NCBI RefSeq assembly: GCF_000829455.1
Contig: NZ_JXAK01000002.1
Span: 62,001-126,000, forward strand
DNA from: Gordoniibacillus kamchatkensis
Lineage (GTDB): Bacteria > Bacillota > Bacilli > Paenibacillales > NBRC-103111
Direction: 5' to 3'
DNA: 64,000 bases
The notes below the pieces were generated by a model that ran no database searches, was not told the origin of the DNA, and saw nothing but the letters and a program-made list of their open reading frames with translations. Numbering within the stretch: the stretch's first letter is position 1; every line of letters begins with the position of its first letter. Made by a program: the position numbers and the translations under genes. Below are positions 56,338 through 64,000 of the stretch, piece by piece.

Positions 56338-57953
56338 ATGCTTAAAGTTATGCTTGTCGAGGATGAAATTATTGTGCGGTTGGGAATAAGGTCTGTAATA
56401 CCGTGGGAACAGCACGGCTTCCAATATGTTGGAGATGCATCGGATGGACGGGAAGCTTTGGCGGTAATCGAACGTGAGAACCCCGATATCGTGTTGACAG
56501 ATATCATCATGCCCAATATGGATGGGCTAGAATTAATCGAAGCCGTCAAATGCAAATTTCCTAATATTCATATCATCGTCTTAAGCAGCCATGACGAATA
56601 TGATTATGTTCGCAGGGCCATGAAGCTCGGTGCGGATGATTATATGCTGAAAGCTTCCCTCGAACCGCAGCAGTTGCTTCAAATTTTATCGGAAATCGCA
56701 TTTCGCATTGCGGAAGAGCGTAAGAGTGGAGATTCCGGCCCACAGGTTGCAGCCGGCGATTCTGCAGGACAAAGCTTTGCCCGTATCGTTCGGAAGCTAC
56801 TTGGTAACGAAACGGGAACGGACGCCGGCCTCTCTCGCGATGAGGAGAATATGGCGAAAGAAATTTTGCATGCATACAACTACTTGATGACCGTGCGTCT
56901 GCATGCTTATGGGCAGCATCATAAGCCAGCATCGGGGGATGTCACGCTGTTGCATCTCCTTGACATGCATTTGCAAAAATGGACGAACGGTCTGTACGTA
57001 ACTATGCATGAACGTGAATGGCTGCTGCTCCTGCCCTTTGACGTACCGAAAAACAGCGAAATACTGTTGTCGATCGGTCAAGACTTAATCACTGCTGCCA
57101 AACGGGTCATAGATGCATCGATAAGCATTGGGGTCAGTCTCAATTTTACAGCGATTTCTGAACTAAGAACGATTTATCGGCAGACAAGAACTGCGTTGCA
57201 GCAATATTTTATCCATGGTACGGAGCAGACTTATCTGTCATTGCCGCAGAACGTCACACGGCAAGATCATGGGTTCACCCTGCTTTCCGGCGAAGAGGAG
57301 AAAAAGCTGATGCGCGAGCTTGAGCGAGTGGATGAAGCTGCAATACAGGAAGCCGTCATGGCCGTTTTGAGCGCATGAAACTAATTGTGTTTCCGATTGA
57401 GCATTACATTCAGGTTTGTCTTCAAATGCTGCACTGTTTCCTCACGGCAGCCCATTTTCTGGACAACGATGCTCTTTTGCAGAAAATGGGGGACGCCTCC
57501 CCTCTTTACTATCAGGTTATCCGCTTTGAAACATGGGAAGAGTCGCGGGAATGGTTCCTGCAACTGATTGAAGGTTATTGCTCCGCGGTGCGCGAGGCAA
57601 CTAAAGGCAGCGGGCGGGAGGATATCAGTTATCTTATCGACTACATAAAGGAAAATTACCAATCCAATTTGTCGCTAAAGCAGGCAGCCAAGATGTTGAA
57701 TATCAGTGAGGGGTATTTAAGTTACTTATTCAAAAAAGTTACCGGAACGGGTTTTATTGAATACGTCAATCGTATTCGAATTGATAAAGCCGAAGTGCTG
57801 CTGCGTCAGTCCAATTTACCCGGTTATGCCATAGCTGAGCGAGTAGGATATGAGAATGTCAACTATTTCGGCAGAATTTTTAAAAAAATAACCGGATTGA
57901 ATCCTAAAGAGTATAGAGCTCATCACGCTGCAAGATTGCCTCGTAAAGATTGA
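56338..57953 (+). pseudogene. YesN-type AraC-family response regulator, apparently frameshifted
   Basis: The receiver domain from ATG 56338 has D9 and D55 (IVLTDIIMPNMDG) and the conserved Lys in DDYMLKAS. The frame stops at 57378 after VMAVLSA. The following frame from ATG 57375 overlaps by four bases and has the C-terminal AraC HTH pair (YLIDYIKENYQSNLSLKQAA, YENVNYFGRIFKKITGLNPK). One T more in the GTTTTGAG run would join both as AVFERMKLIV, giving about 538 residues, the normal YesN length. Two coupled proteins are possible, but a single-base loss is simpler. Confidence 0.8.
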
Positions 57954-58003
57954 ACGTGCGAGGGAAATTCTAAAATTCGTGAAGGGAATACTGAAAAAAG
58001 TGA

Positions 58004-58018
58004 ATGTAAGCGGATTCA
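58004..58018 (+). promoter_or_regulatory. cre site (CcpA operator)
   Basis: ATGTAAGCGGATTCA fits WTGNAANCGNWNNCW at every position. It lies 125 bases before the oxidoreductase start and points to carbon catabolite control of the sugar operon. Confidence 0.75.
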
Positions 58019-58087
58019 TTCATACAATTTGTGAAACATTCCGTTAGATATGTTCATTCCGACGAAATTCCTTAACCGGGTACAATT

Positions 58088-58120
58088 CAAATGTAACCAA
58101 TTTTCAAACACTTACATTTG
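58088..58120. promoter_or_regulatory. 9-bp perfect inverted repeat in the operon leader
   Basis: CAAATGTAA (58088-58096) and TTACATTTG (58112-58120) are separated by 15 bases and end just before the ribosome site of the next gene. It may be an operator or an RNA hairpin. Confidence 0.5.
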
Positions 58121-58142
58121 GAGAAGAGAGAGGTTGAGGGGC

Positions 58143-59141
58143 TTGGATACGTTGAAAGTCGCAGTTCTCGGATTAGGAGTCATGGGGCAAACCCACGCAC
58201 GGATTTATAAGGAAATGCCAAACGCCGAATTGGTAGCGGTGTATGACATTGCTCAAGAGCATGCGTCCAGGATTGCGGAAAGTTACAATGTTACGGCAGC
58301 GGAAAGTCTGGAAGAGCTATTTGCCGTGCCGGGGCTTGATGCAGTCAGCATCTGCACGTCAGACGATCAACACAAGACGCTTGCCCTTCTTGCCTGCAAA
58401 TACGGGAAACATGTTCTGATCGAAAAGCCGCTTGCCGATGACCTGGCCGAAGCAGAAGACATCATGAATGCGGTCAATGAATCGGGAATCAAGATGATGG
58501 TAGGACATACCCTTCGCTGGGATCCCCGCTATTATCAAGCATGGAGAGCAGTTCAAGAAGGGAAAATCGGCAAACCGCTTCACTTCCATGCGCGTAGAAA
58601 CAATTCCTATCAAAATGGCTTGAGATTGAAGGGCAGAACCTCAGTCATCATGTTCTTGGCGGTTCACGATATTGATGTGTTGGAATGGATTCTGAACGAT
58701 AAAATCGTGGAAGTATATGCAATAGAAGTCAGAGAGCGTTTACAGCAATTTAATGTGGCAGATGCCGTTGTCTGCACCTTCAAATTTGCATCGGGCGCCG
58801 TCGGAACCTACGAGACGAGCTGGGTACTCCCCGACCATTACTCCGAAATCGATGCCAAACTGGATTTGATAGGTACTCAAGGCGTCGTGAACATCAATAT
58901 TTTTAGTCAAAACGTTGTCGTTCATACCGATAAGCATTTCACCTATCCGGATACCGCATACGGCGTAGATTTATACGGAAAGAACACGGGAATTATGAAG
59001 GAAGAGCTTAGCACCTTCGTTTCGGCCGTTCAGGAAAACGCTTCATTTCCGATCTCCGTTGAAGAAGCTTACCGCGCCGTTCACATCGCGAATTGCATCG
59101 AAGAATCGATTAAACTCGGTCGTCCCGTTCAAACAGTTTAA
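58143..59141 (+). CDS. Gfo/Idh/MocA-family oxidoreductase
   Basis: This NAD(P)-dependent sugar oxidoreductase has 332 residues. The Rossmann motif VAVLGLGVMGQTHARIY is at the N-terminus and EKPLADDLAEAE holds the conserved EKP Lys. HDIDVLEWIL carries the catalytic His region. It starts with TTG 58143, 10 bases behind AGAGAGAGG. It opens the uptake and catabolic operon, so it may oxidise or epimerise the imported sugar. The substrate is unknown. Confidence 0.88.
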   Translation: MDTLKVAVLGLGVMGQTHARIYKEMPNAELVAVYDIAQEHASRIAESYNVTAAESLEELFAVPGLDAVSICTSDDQHKTLALLACKYGKHVLIEKPLADDLAEAEDIMNAVNESGIKMMVGHTLRWDPRYYQAWRAVQEGKIGKPLHFHARRNNSYQNGLRLKGRTSVIMFLAVHDIDVLEWILNDKIVEVYAIEVRERLQQFNVADAVVCTFKFASGAVGTYETSWVLPDHYSEIDAKLDLIGTQGVVNINIFSQNVVVHTDKHFTYPDTAYGVDLYGKNTGIMKEELSTFVSAVQENASFPISVEEAYRAVHIANCIEESIKLGRPVQTV

Positions 59142-59161
59142 TTAAAGGGGGGTTGTTAATA

Positions 59162-60490
59162 ATGGTCAGAACCTTTAAAAAAGCGAGTGTATATACCTTT
59201 GTTGCTTCAATGCTCTTGGTATCCGCATGTTCCAACAACAGCCAGTCGGACAATGCCAAAAGCGGCCAGGAAAACGCAAAATACAAGGGCCAGGAGATAA
59301 CAGCCCTTCTGGAGCAGCATCCAACCAGCAACGCCCTGCAAAAAATGTTGCCGGAGTTTGAAAAGGAAACAGGGATCAAAGTGAATTTGGAAATCATCCC
59401 GGAAGGCGACATTCCACCGAAAGCATTATTGGATTTTAGCTCCAAAACGGGAAGATACGATATCGTAATGGCCGACTGGATTTTTGGACAAGGCTTCCAG
59501 AACGGCGATTATATTGAACCGCTAAACCATTACATCGATAACCCTTCTTTAAACAAAAATTATAACGGCGACGATTTCCTGAAAAGCTACCGCGAGATGA
59601 TGAAGAAAGATGGCAAGTATTACGGTCTTCCGGTTTATGGCGAAAGCACGTTTTTCATGTACCGAAAAGACCTCTTCGAAAAATACGGTATTCAAGTACC
59701 TAAAACCTTCGACGATTTAATGAACGCGGCAAAAACGATCCACGATAAAACAAATGGGGACATTGCCGGAATCACGCTCAGAGGTCAACAAGGGATCGAA
59801 GCTGTTTATATATGGGCGGGTATACTTGGCGGTTTCGGCGCAAAATGGCTTGACGATAAAGGTAAGTCGGCAATCGCTTCCCCTGAATCCATTGCCGCAA
59901 CAAAGTTTTACAGCGATCTGCTGAGAAAATATGGTCCGACAGGCGTAGCGAATTTTGGCTGGCAAGAGAACAGGCTCCTTTTCCAGCAAGGAAAAGCGGC
60001 TATGACCATTGATGCGACTGTGAACGGCGCGTTTAACGAAGATCCGAAGGAGTCCTCTATTGTAGGAAAAGTAGGGTATGCCCCGGTTCCCGTTCAATCC
60101 CAGTCTTTAAAAGGCAAAAGCTCTTCTCTTGATTCTCACGGATTCTATCTATCCAAAGAAAGCAAACACAAAGAAGCTGCATGGCTATTTATGTCTTGGG
60201 CAACAAACAAAGAGCAGCAATTAAAGTCCTTGAAGCTGGAGCCCAACTGCGGGATTACTTCGATCACAGCGATTAATAGCCCCGAATTTAGTCAAAAGTT
60301 CGGCACATTCAAGGATGTTATGTTGGAAGCGATTAATAACGGCAACCCCGATTACTTGCCGTTAGTGCCTAATATCAATGAAGTTATAAACAACACCGGT
60401 ATCGCCATTTCCAAAAGCTTGCTGGGAGCAAGCACACCGGAACTGGCGCTCAAAGAAGCGAACGACAAAAATAATGATTTATTGAAGTGA
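59162..60490 (+). CDS. Extracellular solute-binding lipoprotein of a sugar ABC transporter
   Basis: This is the substrate-binding subunit, 442 residues, family 1 type. The signal peptide ends in MLLVSAC, the lipid-attachment Cys, followed by a Ser/Asn/Gln-rich linker. ITALLEQHPTSNALQKMLPE, YDIVMADWIFGQGF and YGLPVYGESTFFMYRKDLFE are typical lobes of the fold. AAAGGGGGG lies before the ATG. Two permease genes follow; no ATPase gene is in view, so it probably shares a MsmX-type ATPase. Confidence 0.92.
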   Translation: MVRTFKKASVYTFVASMLLVSACSNNSQSDNAKSGQENAKYKGQEITALLEQHPTSNALQKMLPEFEKETGIKVNLEIIPEGDIPPKALLDFSSKTGRYDIVMADWIFGQGFQNGDYIEPLNHYIDNPSLNKNYNGDDFLKSYREMMKKDGKYYGLPVYGESTFFMYRKDLFEKYGIQVPKTFDDLMNAAKTIHDKTNGDIAGITLRGQQGIEAVYIWAGILGGFGAKWLDDKGKSAIASPESIAATKFYSDLLRKYGPTGVANFGWQENRLLFQQGKAAMTIDATVNGAFNEDPKESSIVGKVGYAPVPVQSQSLKGKSSSLDSHGFYLSKESKHKEAAWLFMSWATNKEQQLKSLKLEPNCGITSITAINSPEFSQKFGTFKDVMLEAINNGNPDYLPLVPNINEVINNTGIAISKSLLGASTPELALKEANDKNNDLLK

Positions 60491-60545
60491 ATTTCTATAA
60501 GGGCCGGATGAAATTCATTTGGCCCTCTTCTTATGGAGGAATTCT

Positions 60546-61415
60546 ATGGATAAAAATCTTAGAGTAAAACAATGGATATGGATTGGCCCCCCCCTTATCA
60601 TGGTTTCCCTTCTTACGCTCGTTGTTTTGAGCTACGCTGTTTATTTGGGAGTTCATGACGTCAATTTGTTAAAAAAGAATTTTTCCTATACCGGCTTCGG
60701 TAATTTCGTAAAAATATGGCATGACGCTCGGGCGTGGTCTTCGGTATGGAAAACAGTAAAATTTGTCTTCATTGGAACTTTGTTAGAAGCCATTTTGGGC
60801 TTGGCTCTGGCTTTATATCTTCACAAAGACTTTAAATTAAGAAAAATAACAAGAAGTTTGCTGTTGATTCCCATGATTATGACTCCGGTCGTTTCCGCAC
60901 TGATTTGGCGTATTTTTTACGACCCTTATTCCGGGATCATCAATTATTTGCTCGGAATCATCGGTTTAGGCGGCAAGCACGACTGGCTTGGCAATCCCGA
61001 TATGGCTCTTTACTCATTAATCATAACGGATATTTGGCAATGGACGCCGTTTGTTTTTCTCATCTTGGCTTCAGGACTCGATTCTCTGCCCGCAGAACCT
61101 TATGAAGCCGCGAAAGTAGATGGCGCCTCGCGTTTCAATACCTTTTGGCATATCACCCTGCCGCTGTTAAAACCGGTTATCTTGATTGCGGTGATGCTGA
61201 GGGTCATCGACAGCATCAAAACGTTCGATCTGATTTATGTCATGACTCGAGGCGGCCCAGCCCTGAAAACGGAAACGTTAAATATGTACACGTATGTTCA
61301 AGGGATGAACAATTTCAATATCAGCTACGCGAGCGCTCTTAGTATCTCCATCACCATCGTGCTGACGATATTATTCGTTTATTTTTACAAGAACGTGATT
61401 GCTCAAAAAAATTAA
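60546..61415 (+). CDS. Sugar ABC transporter permease, MalF/UgpA-like
   Basis: This membrane subunit has 289 residues with six helices and the EAA loop EPYEAAKVDGASRFNTFWHI followed by TLPLLKP. TATGGAGG is the ribosome site, 5 bases before the ATG. It lies between the binding protein and the second permease. Confidence 0.92.
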   Translation: MDKNLRVKQWIWIGPPLIMVSLLTLVVLSYAVYLGVHDVNLLKKNFSYTGFGNFVKIWHDARAWSSVWKTVKFVFIGTLLEAILGLALALYLHKDFKLRKITRSLLLIPMIMTPVVSALIWRIFYDPYSGIINYLLGIIGLGGKHDWLGNPDMALYSLIITDIWQWTPFVFLILASGLDSLPAEPYEAAKVDGASRFNTFWHITLPLLKPVILIAVMLRVIDSIKTFDLIYVMTRGGPALKTETLNMYTYVQGMNNFNISYASALSISITIVLTILFVYFYKNVIAQKN

Positions 61416-61433
61416 TGCTAAGGAGGTGCTGAC

Positions 61434-62257
61434 TTGCGTCTTTCCGTACGTTTGCATACAACATTATTTTATGCCGTTCTATGCCTCATTATCTTATTCT
61501 TTGTTAGTCCGGTTATTTGGCTGGTGCTGACCTCCGTTAAAAACTATATTGACGCATTTTCCATGCCTCCGGTGTTCTTCTTCAAACCGACTTTCGATAA
61601 TTATATCAATGTTCTCTCACGCTCCAACTTCTTGTTGGCGCTGTGGAACAGCATCTTTATATCGTTTTCGGCTTCGGCTCTCTCCATTTTGCTAGGGGCG
61701 TCGTTAGCTTACGGACTGGCTTTTCTCAATGTGAAGAGCAGGGTCAAAATCATTACGTTTATTTTAAGCGTTAGCGTGGCTCCGCCGATCATGCTGTTGC
61801 TGCCGTTCTATTACCTGGGGTCGCAGTTGCATCTCATTAACACGTACGGATTGCTCATCGGAGTCTACTTATTGCTTAATTTGCCTTTCTCTATTTTAAT
61901 GCTGCTCACTTTTTTCGAAGAGTCCCGAAAGAGATTCGTGAATCCGCTTTAGTAGAAGGCTGCTCGGAATTCTCCGCATTTTTCCGAATCGTTCTCCCTA
62001 TTACCCGCGGAGGAATCGCCGCCACGTTTATTCTCTCCATATTGGGGATCTGGAACGAGTTTTTAATCGGATTGATCTTAAGCGGGAAAAGCACGCAAAC
62101 CTTGCCGGTTACCATTACTTCCTTCATTACGTTCCAGGGAACCGAATGGGGCCCGCTAACAGCGGCAGGAACCTTTATCATGATTCCTATGCTGATATTC
62201 GGATTATTGGTGCAAAAACACCTGGTTAAAGGGATGACGCTCGGGGCAGTGAAATAA
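61434..62257 (+). pseudogene. Sugar ABC transporter permease, MalG/UgpE-like, frameshifted
   Basis: The second permease starts with TTG 61434, five bases after AAGGAGGT. The frame is good through LLTFFEES and then stops at 61952; with one G more at about 61921 it goes on as VPKEIRESALVEGCSEFSAF and reaches the stop at 62257 (ILGIWNEFLIGLILS). Thus the single-base loss lies just at the EAA loop. The restored protein has about 274 residues. If the loss is real, the importer would not work. Confidence 0.8.
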
Positions 62258-62281
62258 TCTTATGTTTTGGAGATGAGAGAG

Positions 62282-62830
62282 ATGAAAAGAATTCCATTGA
62301 CAATGATACGAACGAATCTTGCCGACATTCCGCAATACTCCTTCCCTGAGCATTACAGCATCAGAACGTTTAAGGCCGGGGAAGAGGGCATTTGGGCAGA
62401 GACTGAAGTCAGCGTGGATGAGTTTAAAGACAAGACAGCTGCGCTGAATCATTTTGCCAAAGAATTTGGCCCTCATTTGGACGAGATGTCGTTGCGCTGC
62501 CTATTTGCAGAGAACGAACAGGGTGAAGTCATCGGAACGACAACCGCATGGTACGGCGAATTTCAAGAGAATGAAACTTGGGGAAGAATCCATTGGGTAG
62601 CCATTAAACCGGAGCACCAAGGAAAAAAGCTGGCAAAACCGTTGTTGAGCGCCGCGCTGAATATTTTGTCCAGAAGTCACGAGAAAGCATATCTAACCAC
62701 ACAAACGACGAGTTATCAGGCCATTAATATGTATTTGAATTACGGCTTTGAACCGTTTATCAAGGAGCCGCAATGTGTTGAGGGTTGGAAGCTGCTGGAG
62801 AATGTATTAAACCGGAAAATTTTAAAATAG
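62282..62830 (+). CDS. GNAT family N-acetyltransferase
   Basis: This acetyltransferase of 182 residues shows IRTFKAGEEGIWAE at the start, GEVIGTTTAWYG, the acetyl-CoA loop IKPEHQGKKLAKPLLSAAL and YLNYGFEPFIKEP. The ATG at 62282 has GGAGATGAGA upstream. Its place between a sugar permease and nanE suggests an amino-sugar or related substrate, but this is inferred from context. Confidence 0.85.
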   Translation: MKRIPLTMIRTNLADIPQYSFPEHYSIRTFKAGEEGIWAETEVSVDEFKDKTAALNHFAKEFGPHLDEMSLRCLFAENEQGEVIGTTTAWYGEFQENETWGRIHWVAIKPEHQGKKLAKPLLSAALNILSRSHEKAYLTTQTTSYQAINMYLNYGFEPFIKEPQCVEGWKLLENVLNRKILK

Positions 62831-62865
62831 CACGGATAAAAGACATAGTAAAGGAACGGGTAATC

Positions 62866-63552
62866 ATGCAAACAAACTACTCTACCTTCTCCAAAAGAGG
62901 ACTAATCGTTTCCTGCCAAGCGTTGGAAGACGAGCCGCTTCACGGTGGGGATACGATGCGGAAAATGGCGATTGCAGCCCAAATGTCAGGTGCGATAGGG
63001 ATCCGTACCAACGGCGTGACTGATATCCGATTCATCAAAGAAGCTATAGATTTACCGGTAATTGGATTAATCAAAAGGAATATTTCGGGATCGGACATTT
63101 TCATTACACCGACAATGGATGAAGTGAAGGCCATCGTGGAAGCGGGAGCCGACATCGTGGCGCTCGATGTCACGGACCGGGAAGGGCGTTTGGAGCGGGT
63201 CATTGAGCTGATCACTTACGCACACCACGCCGGGGTTCGCGTGATGGCAGACGTTTCAACCTTTGAAGAGGGAGTCGCAGCAGAGCAATTAGGCGCTGAT
63301 TTCATAGGAACGACGTTGTCCGGATATACGCCTTACAGTAGGCAATTGAAAGAACCAGACTTTGATCTCGTGCGTCAGCTTAGCAAAGTTGTACATGTCC
63401 CTGTGGTTGCTGAAGGACGAATCTGGACGCCTGAGGAAGCTGTTAAAGCCTTGGAAGCGGGAGCAGCCTATGTGGTTGTCGGAAGTGCGATCACTCGCCC
63501 ACAGCTGATTATAAGGCGTTATGTAGAAGCGCTTCAAATGCAGATTTCCTAG
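62866..63552 (+). CDS. nanE: N-acetylmannosamine-6-phosphate 2-epimerase
   Basis: NanE converts ManNAc-6-phosphate to GlcNAc-6-phosphate in sialic acid and ManNAc breakdown. The 228 residues start with RGLIVSCQALEDEPLHGGDT and have IGLIKRN, GADIVALDVTDR with catalytic Asp, VMADVSTFEEGVAAEQLGAD and VVAEGRIWTPEEA with the catalytic Glu. AAGGAACGGG lies before the ATG. The following ROK kinase fits the preceding step of the pathway. Confidence 0.93.
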   Translation: MQTNYSTFSKRGLIVSCQALEDEPLHGGDTMRKMAIAAQMSGAIGIRTNGVTDIRFIKEAIDLPVIGLIKRNISGSDIFITPTMDEVKAIVEAGADIVALDVTDREGRLERVIELITYAHHAGVRVMADVSTFEEGVAAEQLGADFIGTTLSGYTPYSRQLKEPDFDLVRQLSKVVHVPVVAEGRIWTPEEAVKALEAGAAYVVVGSAITRPQLIIRRYVEALQMQIS

Positions 63553-63567
63553 TGAGGGGCGTTGAAA

Positions 63568-64000
63568 ATGGAAGATTCCTTATGCGACCCGCAATCTTCT
63601 GTAGCCGTCGGCGTAGATATCGGCGGTACGAAGATCAATTCGGGGATCATTACTTGTCAAGGGGAAGTGCTATATTCATACAGCCTGCCAACTTTGGCCG
63701 GGAAAGTCAATGTTGTCGATCGGGTCGTGGAAGCGATCGATGCTGTCTTGGACAAGTTACCGAAACATCCAACGTTGAAAGGGATAGGAGTAGGTACGGC
63801 GGGACAGGTAGACTGGAAAACGGGAAGCATTCGCTTCGCTAACGATTTGCTTCCCGGCTATACCGGAACCCCTCTTCGAGAGATCCTGCAGGAGCGGTTC
63901 CGGCTGCCGATTTATGTGGATAACGATGTCAATGTATTGGCGCTCACCGAGAAGGTTCTCGGATCGGGTCAGGGAGCTGACCATTTTCTGTGCCTTGCGC
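63568..64000 (+). CDS. ROK-family sugar kinase, N-acetylmannosamine kinase-like (3' end outside window)
   Basis: The visible 144 codons hold the ATP-binding start VAVGVDIGGTKINSG and the substrate region YVDNDVNVLALTE with the catalytic Asp of ROK kinases. GAGGGGCG lies before the ATG. It starts 15 bases after nanE, so it is probably NanK, which phosphorylates ManNAc, though glucokinase-like ROK proteins look similar. The zinc motif lies beyond the window. Confidence 0.88.
   Translation, partial: MEDSLCDPQSSVAVGVDIGGTKINSGIITCQGEVLYSYSLPTLAGKVNVVDRVVEAIDAVLDKLPKHPTLKGIGVGTAGQVDWKTGSIRFANDLLPGYTGTPLREILQERFRLPIYVDNDVNVLALTEKVLGSGQGADHFLCLA

Overview
The window looks like chromosomal DNA of a Gram-positive, spore-former-type Firmicute close to Paenibacillus or Cohnella. 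The signs are strong AGGAGG-type ribosome binding sites, frequent TTG/GTG starts, a YesM/YesN two-component pair, CcpA-type cre sites, an S-layer-homology (SLH) surface enzyme, a TPP riboswitch with a terminator and moderately high GC. No rRNA, tRNA, CRISPR array or phage module was seen. The genus is an inference.

Layout. 1-4.8 kb: the end of a sugar ABC transporter and a LacZ-type beta-galactosidase. 4.9-6.4 kb: small genes (CBO0543-type membrane protein, VOC protein, truncated globin). 7.0-11.5 kb: a minus-strand flavin/heme redox operon (anchored Gly/Ser-rich protein, ApbE, ferric-reductase-like membrane protein) divergent from an OmpR-type regulator and its kinase, with an array of 11-bp-spaced TTCAGC repeats between them. 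11.6-15.5 kb: a TPP riboswitch followed by thiM-thiD-thiE and an NCS2 permease. 15.9-19.3 kb: a luxE-like, luxC-like, SDR operon without luciferase. 19.3-20.6 kb: a repeat-rich gap. 20.6-31 kb: many single genes (molybdopterin oxidoreductase, DUF2264, lipoproteins, DinB, glutathione peroxidase, sterol-desaturase family, GNAT) with a decayed patch at 24.2-27.8 kb. 31-35.8 kb: an SgrR-type regulator divergent from two MFS transporters. 36.6-39 kb: an FAD oxidoreductase with an ECF41-like sigma factor. 39.4-41.8 kb: TetR plus DHA2 efflux pump. 42-46.5 kb: DUF6429, an SLH 5'-nucleotidase, methionine aminopeptidase and a YheO-type regulator. 46.7-50.6 kb: RidA, PatB/MalY C-S lyase, peroxiredoxin and amino-acid permease. 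51.2-53.8 kb: Nudix, DUF1697, VOC and peroxiredoxin-like genes on the minus strand. 54.5-64 kb: YesM/YesN, Gfo/Idh/MocA oxidoreductase, sugar ABC transporter, GNAT, NanE and a ROK kinase, which together suggest amino-sugar (ManNAc or sialic acid related) uptake and catabolism.

The most unusual signal is a family of four intergenic elements of about 186 bp (near 6.7, 15.6, 19.7 and 36.1 kb). Each has four 21-bp palindrome-like units whose starts are 52, 61-63 and 51 bp apart. Two copies share the core TAACGGAAC/GTTCCGTTA; the other two have diverged bases but the same geometry. The spacings are close to whole helical turns, so all units would lie on one face of the DNA.

A second general feature is that eight otherwise intact genes are broken by what looks like a single-base indel (seven apparent losses, one gain). 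That pattern fits base-calling errors in a draft sequence at least as well as real gene decay, so those genes are marked as frameshifted rather than assumed dead.
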